From Megamerina dolium (taxonomy: Eukaryota; Arthropoda; Insecta; Diptera; Megamerinidae), in assembly GCA_963854835.1 (NCBI GenBank), contig OY978529.1:3568501-3632500 (forward strand): 64,000 bases of DNA, given 5' to 3'. Position numbers and translations under genes: made by a program. The notes beneath the pieces were generated by a model. It had not been told where the DNA came from, did not search any database, and saw only the letters and a list, made by a program, of their open reading frames with translations. Of this stretch, positions 56,706-64,000 are shown piece after piece. The stretch's first letter is position 1. Each line of letters opens with the position of its first letter.

Positions 56706-58775
56706 TCGTAAATTATGACTTGAACCGGAAGTGTTTCATTAAATTTTTTACCTGAAAGAAAACTCAATTTTGAATGGGATCCTTGGTTCGCTTCGCATCT
56801 TTAATTCGCTCCGACAATTTCCTCAAATTACATAGAAATCTCCGAAGTTAGTCTCTCTGAGACGTTTTTTCATTGCAAATAACATTTCCTACTAGCTATT
56901 TCATTGTCAAAATCGCTATGCATGATTCTCTACCACAAATATGATAACGACTAGTGAGTGAGATAGTGGATTATACTGTGTGTATGTGTGTATAGGTGCA
57001 TATGTGTGAGGGCGTGTATAATTAGCAAAGTTTTCTTTTTAAAATTCAACAAAAAGAATAGAAAAAAATCCAAGTAATATTCATAAAAACATATGACTCT
57101 GTGTATAACCTACATAAAGAAAAGACTTACGAAAGCAGACAGACAGGACAGATATTTTACTTCCTTAATATGGCATACCACATAACACAGACGCATAAGC
57201 CCATATATGCGATAAGAAGAGGAAAGAGAGCGAGAGAGATGGAGTGAGAGACCAAATGCTATTATGTGTGGAATATTGATGTTGGATAAGAAATTAACAT
57301 TTTAAAGCATATGCACAATTTGAGGCTTCTCATATATTGTCATATTAAAATAATGATGATACGGGTACCACTAGATGTTCTACTAACACCCGCACTCGTT
57401 ACATTTGGAGATTAGTAAGAATTGTATATAGGAAAATTCTCTACTTTAATTATATTGTTGAATAAATATACGTAATAGAAACAATAAGAAGAAAGCTATT
57501 AACAAATTAAAATTAAAAATAAACTGTATGGTGGTGTCGTCTCCAGAGAAGAGGGATTTCAAGTACTATCCTTCTTCCTATACAGGATATACAATATCAT
57601 GTACATTTAGACAATTTTATCATCATTTCTATTATCCTTATCGTCATTATTATCATCATTGAGAAGAGTAAAAATACTAAAGCGTCATTTAGCAAATACG
57701 ATTACATAGTGCAGTGAAGCCTTTGTTGCATCCATGTGACAACAATGCATAATCCCGTTGAGTAACATGCAAATATTTTAAGTGGATTTTTTTTCGTTAC
57801 TTTTTAGAGTGATTCTCATTTTGTAATGAGTCTTCTTTCTGCTATAGGGTCCTCGGAACACGGGATTGAAGTCAGTGGCGGGTTTGCTTAGACAAATCAA
57901 AGAAAGTTCCAATGTTCAGAGAATTTTACGATAAGATCGCTAAATTTATCATGAAATTGCAAGATAATCTCGGAGGAAATGATCATCCAATTTCGAAGAA
58001 TATACGAGGACTAAGCGTGCGATCCAGTGGGAATATTTCAGTTACAAGAATTGTAGAAAATGTATATGAAGTTTCAAAACACACTATTCTTTCTTGATCA
58101 CAACGATTTGGTCATTCTGCATTGATTTCTAAATGATTCTAGAACTGAAGCCGTCCCAAGACCTCGAAAATTCTTCTATTAAGTTCTAGAACAGTTGAAA
58201 ATATTTTTGATTTTTGGATTTTGACTCCATTTTCGCTGGCGAAACTCACTGTTTGGTTATGAAATTAGTTTAGCTGGAATTATTTGATTGTATGGTGACT
58301 GTCAACGACGAAAAAGGTCGGGGCGATGACTACTATTTATTTTGGAACAATGTAAACTATGTAAACTATGTGAATTGGTCGCAGAGATCGCCTCAAACAC
58401 ACCCTGAATATCCTCAGTTGTTCTTATTTTTTGTTTCTGGAAAAAATTCCCAAGCCTGTGGATGAACAGGAGGCGAAGACACTGCTTACGTACCGATTGC
58501 CTTTGATAAAAATAAATCGTCAGTAATATTCGATGCTACTTTCACATGTTACCTATGGTTTAAGTACTTCCAAATCAGTAGACCTCAAGCAAAGAACAAG
58601 AGATCGTTGAACAACACGAATTGTATGACGCACTTGTGGCATTTAGAAAGTATATGAATATATTCATGGAAGTAATGAAACATATTATGTTAATTTTGTT
58701 CACATGTTCTGCTCTGACCATCAATACTGACAAAACTGAGCAAATCCACTTTACGAGGCGCTACAAATCCCGATT
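56706..58775. other. No gene recognised
   Basis: AT-rich with short GA and TG repeats (57227-57250, 56980-57000). An open frame at 57912-58097 (KIAKFIMKLQDNLGG) resembles no family I know. Confidence 0.35.
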
Positions 58776-59121
58776 AAAAAAAATTTTTGGCATCTATAGG
58801 CACCGAAGGATACTTTGTTCGAGCTTCTCTAGCAATACTGTTGTGCGTGTTCAATTTTGGACGTGTTCAATTAGAACGGACTTACTTATATTAGCCGGTT
58901 CCGTGCGGCACACCTTAATGATGACACTTTTTCCGAGCTTTGACATAGAGCTCTTTTAGAATCGCTCCCGTAGCAAATAGTTTCTGCCAGAAGAATTGGC
59001 AGTTGCCGACAGGTTGATGCCGTTCGAAAGAAAAATCTTTTCGATATTAGAGTTCAGCCGGCAATTGAACCCATGGATCAGAAAGCCAACGCATTAACCA
59101 CTGAATTATGGCACCCATTTT
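58776..59121 (-). repeat. SINE, subfamily B, older copy
   Basis: Head with GCCATAATTCAGTGGTTAAT (element orientation), body blocks and a shortened T-run, flanked by TCCCGATT at 58768-58775 and 59122-59129. Several substitutions indicate greater age. Confidence 0.8.
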
Positions 59122-59129
59122 TCCCGATT

Positions 59130-60342
59130 TTCACCTTACCTAAAATTGCAAGCATTTTCCCAAAACTTGGAAACTAAACACGTTGGAAGTGTGCGTAAAG
59201 CAACACCTGTACTCCATTGCCGAAAAAAGCAAAATATTGAGTATGAGTGCAAAAATTATATCATCGTAAGATCCATTGTTTTCATGGTATCTTAGTCTAG
59301 GGGGAATTCCGGAATACATCCGTAGATATCCACGTAAAGCAGAGTGCATTTATATCGCGAATCAGATTAAATGCAAAATCAGGTTAGACATTTCCAAGAT
59401 GATGATATTCTAGGATCCTAGAAGAATTTACCACAATTTTGGATGTGATTCCTGCTCCGTACTTTGATAAATTCTCAATCCATATTCTTTCAAGGGAAGA
59501 GTTGAATAGGGTTATTGTTAATGAAAGTGCACTTCATTCGGTACAATTGTATATGAGTTACTCCCAAATGGAAGGGATAGTAGGATGTGATTCCTTGATG
59601 CTCGCTTCTCTGTTAATTAGCGGTTCGAGTTAGGCTTCAATTCCGATTATCCAACCTCTGCAGAGGTTTTTAAACAAGATTTATGACCATTAATGAAGCG
59701 ACATTCAGGTCATTATATGGATAGCCGGGCAAGAGAATATTCTGTGGGACTATAGGAGATATAGGATAGGGAGCTGGACAACTCTTGAGAGCGGGATAAC
59801 TCGTTTTCTGCCAGATAATAATTTATGTATGTCATAGACTCCAGGATGAAAACGAAGGAAGAGGAGACTTCTGGAAAGTGCGTATCGACATATCACAATC
59901 CAATATCCTTAGATAATGTATCAATATCAATGGATAATGTATCAATAAAAGAAACTTCTTTATGCAATTGAAATATATGATATATTCCATCAAAGAGTAC
60001 GCTGAATTGAAGCATTTCTTTTGGTTTTGTACAAACGCCTTTCTCATTCTGTCCTGATGAAAATTTTTGAAACCGAAGAAAAAAAAAAAAAAAGCCAAAC
60101 AACTTATTTCATCACATAAACATTAAGGCTCTATATCTACGTAAATACTGTATCTTATGTCTTGACAATACAAATAGGAAGAAGAAATATGAAATCCTTT
60201 TGTTTTCATTTTGCATTTTGCGACAGTCATTGCTGTCACTTGACTTTTATGCACAATATATTCTTTCGTGCAGCATTCATACAAAATATCTCTGCTCGAC
60301 GTATGTCGGTACCTACGTAGATCTGAAGTGAATACAATAGTA
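59130..60342. other. No gene recognised
   Basis: A small open frame at 59439-59633 on the plus strand (FDKFSIHILSREELNRVIVN) is uncorroborated. Otherwise AT-rich sequence. Confidence 0.3.
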
Positions 60343-61338
60343 TCAGGTCAGTCCATAAGTTCGTGTGTTTTTCTTAGGTGATTTTAAAATAAATAAAAAA
60401 TAAGTATTCAGTATTTATTCTTCAATAATCTATTGTCCTGAATGATTTACAATGTCTTCTCAACGTTTAGGCAAATTTTTAATTCCTTGCTCAAAAAATT
60501 TTGTTGTTCTTGGAGCCAAAATACGCGTCGATATCCCTTTCTATGGCTTCTTTTGAGGTGTAGTTCTTATTACTTAAATGGGACTGAAGTAGCCCGCGGA
60601 AAAGTTGATAATCGCAAGGTGCAATATCCGGAGAGTATGGTGGATGCGGCATTAGCTTCCATCCGAGCTCGTTCAGCTTGCCTAAGGTCTGTCTTGCGGT
60701 ATGCGGACTTGCGTTATCGTGGTGAAACAAAACTTTGCGTCTATTGACTAAAGACGGTCGATTTTTCTCTAGTACTTCACTCAGTTTGGATAGTTGATGG
60801 CAATAATAATCAGCTGTGATTGTCTGGTTTGGTTCCAGCAGATCAAAATAAATGATACCGGCCATATCCCACCAAATAGACAGAAGAATCTTCTTGGGGT
60901 GAAGGCCATCTCTGGACGTTGTTCTGGAGTTTCGTCTTTTTCTAACCACTAAAGGTAAAGGACCCATTTTTCGTCCCCAGTAACAAGACGGTTCAAAAAG
61001 CTCTCATTCTCAAGCCGCTGCAGCAGCTGAGAACACACATTCACCCTCTGCTGAAGGTTTGCGACAGAAAGTTTATGCGAAATCCTTTTTCCAAGCTTTG
61101 AAACATTGCCCAATTGAACCAAGTGTCTGTAAACTGTTCCTTGCGATGAATTTAACCTTCCAGCCATCATATCGACTGTCAAACTTGGCTCAGCTTCCAC
61201 GAGTTCCAGCAAGGAGTCGCAGTTAAAGACTTCAGGATGAAGAGAGCGTGGGGCATCCGGTATTCGTTTTTTGTACTCAAAAAGCGCCTACTGCGAAACT
61301 ATTGAAAAAATAACGCACGAAGTTATGGACTGACCTGA
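60343..61338 (-). mobile_element. Mariner (mellifera-like), deletion derivative
   Basis: Flanked by TA, with ends TCAGGTCAGTCCATAA and its complement (27 of about 29 matching). 996 bp, so shorter than a full element of about 1.25 kb; the N-terminal helix-turn-helix is missing. Remaining parts: MLELVEAEPSLTVDMMAGRL, KRISHKLSVANLQQRVNVCS, ESFLNRLVTGDEKWVLY (first Asp), then in another frame LHPKKILLSIWWDMAGIIYF, RRKVLFHHDNASPHTARQT (second Asp), PPYSPDIAPCDYQLF (third Asp, 34 residues on). One frameshift near 60955 separates the two frames. Confidence 0.85.
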
Positions 61339-61344
61339 TATATA

Positions 61345-62345
61345 TGTATGGATGTACTACTTGAAAAACGCAACAACAAAAGATAGACAACTTGAACGAT
61401 ATGAAATGAAGAAAGCAAAAAAAAAAAAATGCTAAAAGCTGAAAAGCCATTTTCACACTCAAAAGAAGAAGAAAAAGCCTTAGAACGACAACTATCAAAT
61501 GGTGTTATCCTTTTCCGTTTTTCTTTTGTTGTTTGTCTCTCCATTTTTTTTTTATTTTGTGCCCCCAAATGACAAAAGGAGTTAAACTAGTCGCGCAACA
61601 ACAACAAAAGCAAATAAAATAAATAAAAATGGCAGAAGTGCTCAAAACAAATGTGTCCTTTTTCCTCCACAATAGCAAGAGCAACAGCACCCAGTAGCAT
61701 AAGCATCAGTATCAGTAGTAACAATAACAACAAATGATTTTGGTAATTGGAAAACTTAATTTTCATATTATTTTCAACTCGATGCGGTACGATGTGAAGC
61801 AGTGCGGTGTGACTGTCATCTCTGCAGCCATTTCTTGTCACTTTTTCGTAACCTTTATATCACAACTTCTATCTTTGTTCGTCATTCTTTTGCTAATTAT
61901 AAAAATTAATAACAATAAAACAAAGAAGAGCCGAATGACAAAAAAGTAGAAGCAGAAGAAAGATAGATTAAAACAATAATAGCAATAAAAGCAAAGAATA
62001 ACAGAGCAATGTTGCACAATCTGTTCGTTGTGGCGCTGCTTTCCTTTGAAAATAATTGCACGCCATTGGTGTCATTCAATTTGATATGAGAAGTTTTCTG
62101 TTAGCATGATAGCTTCTTTCTTATTGTGTATATGATGGTACTCGTCTATATTCGCGCATAGAATAGCAAATAATGTATCAAAACTTATTCAATAGAGCTT
62201 CCGTGCATCAGACTATCTCGCGTAACGAAATTTATAGAAAATTTATTGTCAAAAAGTCGTGTGATAATTTGATTTTGAATAAAACGCAAACGGTTCGGAA
62301 TTTTTCCAAATATTTTATATCGTTCGAAAGGCCACACAATAGGAT
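61345..62345. other. Simple-sequence rich, no gene seen
   Basis: CAACAACAACAAAAG and AATAAC runs. Overlapping open frames on both strands follow the A/T composition. Confidence 0.35.
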
Positions 62346-62349
62346 TATT

Positions 62350-63660
62350 ATGGTAAACGCGACTATTCCGTAGATATCTCACTCTTTCGGCCATATTATT
62401 GATGACATTTTGCAGTATAACAATCTGCAGTACGTTTTTCAAGTCTGGAATCGTCTTCGAATCATTCAAATACACATTATCCTTCATGTAACCCCACAGA
62501 AAAAAGTCTAACGGCGTCAAATCGAATGATCTGGGCGGCTAAGTCACATCACCGCGTCAAGAAATTACACGATTCGGGAATTTGAGACACAAAAAGTCCA
62601 AATTGACGCGAGTTGTGTGTGGTGCAGAGCCGTTCTGTTGAAACCACTTATCGTCCAGACCCTGAGCTTCAATCTCCGACACAAAATAGTCCTTCAGCAT
62701 AGTGTGGTACCGCTTAGAATTGAAATTGTTGGTGTTTCCGTCCTCATCTTCGCAAAAAATACGGCCCGATGATGCCTCCGACCCATAAAACGCAGTGACT
62801 CGCGGTGGATGCATTAGCTTCTCAACAATGACATAAAAAAAAAAAAAAATAAATATGTGGCACTTAAAGCCCCAAAGGGCTCATTGGCCGAGCTTCTCTT
62901 CCATTACTGTTGTGCGTCTTAAATTTTGGACAGTATTAGAATGGACCTACTTATTTTAGCCGGTTCCGAACGGCAGAACACTTGTGACATCACTTTTTCT
63001 AAGCTTTGTCACAGAGTTCTTTTTAGAAGCTTTTTCATGGCAAGTTGTTACTGTCGGAAGAATTGCCAATTGCTTGCCGACAGGTGGGTACCGTTCGAAA
63101 GAAAAATCTTTTCGATATTAAATTTGTTATGCATCAGCGGGGTATTGAACCACGACCTACAGATCAGAAGGCGAACACACTAACCACTGAGCTACGGCAC
63201 CCACAATGACATCATTGTCATTTATTTTTCGAGCCCGATTTCCGAGCCACAAATACGGCAGTTTTGCTTGTTAACATAGTCGCCGAGGTTGAAATGAGCC
63301 TCATCCGAAAAGAAAAGAAAAATCATCATCCTCAGCAATCATTTGCAGGGCCCCATCAGCGATTGTACGGCGTTGTGCATGGTCACGCGGCAACAGCTGT
63401 TGCGTCATTTAGACTTTATATGGGTGTAACTTCAAGTCCAAGCGCAAAATTCGATGCATGGAGTTCGTGGAAACGGCCAATTGTTGCGAACGATGGCGAA
63501 TAGACATTCCGGGGGACTCGACGACACTTTAACTTACGGCAGCAATAATCTCAGCACTGCGTGCATTCCGCACTCTGGTTGGATTCGGAACATCCAGTAC
63601 GGACCAAGTTTGATAAATAATTTATTCACAATGTTGCGCAAAATTGTTTCACTAATGTGG
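62350..63660 (-). mobile_element. DD41D-type element split by a SINE
   Basis: Second DD41D lineage. Upstream half (63660 to 63210): MSIRHRSQQLAVSTNSMHRI, LRLDLKLHPYK, TQQLLPRDHAQRRTIADGAL, FLF and, in another frame, DEAHFNLGDYVNKQNC. Downstream half (62834 to about 62350): MHPPRVTAFYGSEASSGRIF, DDKWFQQNGSAPHTTR, SFDLTPLDFFLWGYMKDNVY. The second catalytic Asp is replaced by Asn (QQN where relatives have QQD). Stops and frameshifts elsewhere. A SINE fills 62835-63202. Confidence 0.8.
62835..63202 (-). repeat. Full-length SINE, subfamily B (type copy)
   Basis: 368 bp with a 10-bp duplication ACAATGACAT at 62825-62834 and 63203-63212. In element orientation: head GTGCCGTAGCTCAGTGGTTA (A box TAGCTCAGTGG), a CTTCTGA anticodon-loop-like stretch, B-box-like GGTTCAATACCC, linker ATATCGAAAAGATTTTTC, body with GTGATGTCACAAGTGTTCTG and AAAATAAGTAGGTCC, tail GAGAAGCTCGGCCAATGAGC, CCACATATTTATT and about 14 T. 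It is a SINE, not a tRNA gene: it has a non-tRNA body and target duplications. Mobilising LINE unknown for this tail type. Confidence 0.9.
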
Positions 63661-63708
63661 TGATTGGAACCCCATTTTTTTTTTTTTTTGTGATTCAATC
63701 GTAGCGTC

Positions 63709-64000
63709 ACCATCATCTACTATGAGCTACTCCCCTACGGCCAAACTTTTAATTCGGACATGTGCTGTCAACAATTGGAACGTCTGAAGGAAGCAATCGC
63801 CCAGAAGCGGCCAACTTTGGCCAATAGGGGATGAATTGTGTTCCACCAGGACAACGCCAGGCCACACACATCGATAGTGACTCGCCAGAAGCTCCGAGAG
63901 CTTGGTTGAGAGGTTCTTATGTATCCACCTTATAGTCCGGACCAAGAGAAGCTTGTGAAAATCAACTGACCCTGTTTTTTGCCAATAGGAAAGAGGGTTT
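63709..64000 (+). mobile_element. Mariner copy of the 5987 family, partial
   Basis: Begins at the GIIYYELLPYGQT equivalent and continues through the QAIAQKRPTLANR-type segment and DNARPHTSIVTRQKLREL to the window edge, with stops at about 63832 and 63906 and a deletion near 63940. Nucleotide identity to 6677-7040 is high. Confidence 0.85.

Noticed and set aside
1..64000. Endogenous virus, LTR retrotransposon or bacterial insert
   Set aside because: No gag-pol-env order, long terminal repeat pair, viral protein motif or bacterial gene structure was recognised.

Overview
The window is insect nuclear DNA. It is AT-rich, has long introns, and is packed with eroded Tc1/mariner transposons, several LINE lineages and a tRNA-derived SINE. 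Two cellular genes can be supported, both on the minus strand. The transposon set (DD34D mariners, DD41D Rosa-like elements, RTE/R1/I/LOA-like LINEs) and the base composition point to a higher fly. A tephritid fruit fly is my best guess, but this rests on style and not on a diagnostic locus.

Gene 1 is a cytohesin (Drosophila steppke, Arf-GEF) orthologue. A short start-codon exon (25116 to 25065) splices in phase to a coiled-coil exon (14232 to 14159). The Sec7 and PH exons are not seen and should lie beyond the left edge, so positions 1-14158 are read as intron. Gene 2 is a C2H2 zinc-finger protein. An internal exon (40075 to 39875) joins the terminal exon (29226 to 28854) across a 10.6-kb intron that splits one zinc finger between its cysteines and its histidines. 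Its 5' exons are presumably beyond the right edge. The stretch 25117-28853 lies between the two genes.

Nearly everything else is mobile DNA. Tc1/mariner elements sit at 985-2221, 5987-7142, 11170-13510 (interrupted), 14445-15757 (almost intact DD41D), 20110-20300, 28300-28720, 33120-33960, 40612-41330, 46760-47321 (fold-back), 48718-49860, 60343-61338, 62350-63660 and 63709-64000. LINE remnants include five copies of one RTE-like family (18397, 26530, 38510, 41980 and 43800, all on plus), an R1-like 3' end with poly(A), RNase H-bearing I/LOA-like elements, a Jockey-like 3' end and a LINE nested in a mariner. About ten SINE pieces share a tRNA-like head. One tail type resembles the 3' end of a LINE in the same window; the other ends in a T-run.

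The clearest structures are: a three-layer nest (MITE in LINE in mariner, with target duplications visible for the LINE and the MITE); two SINEs with clean 10-12 bp duplications inside transposon ORFs; a mariner remnant with arms of about 190-200 bp; an alternating A-B-A-B-A tandem array of 208-bp units with a diverged unit 4 kb away; and a pair of 1.3-1.6 kb CCACGCCCAC-rich repeats. No CRISPR array, rRNA, genuine tRNA gene or recognisable virus was found.
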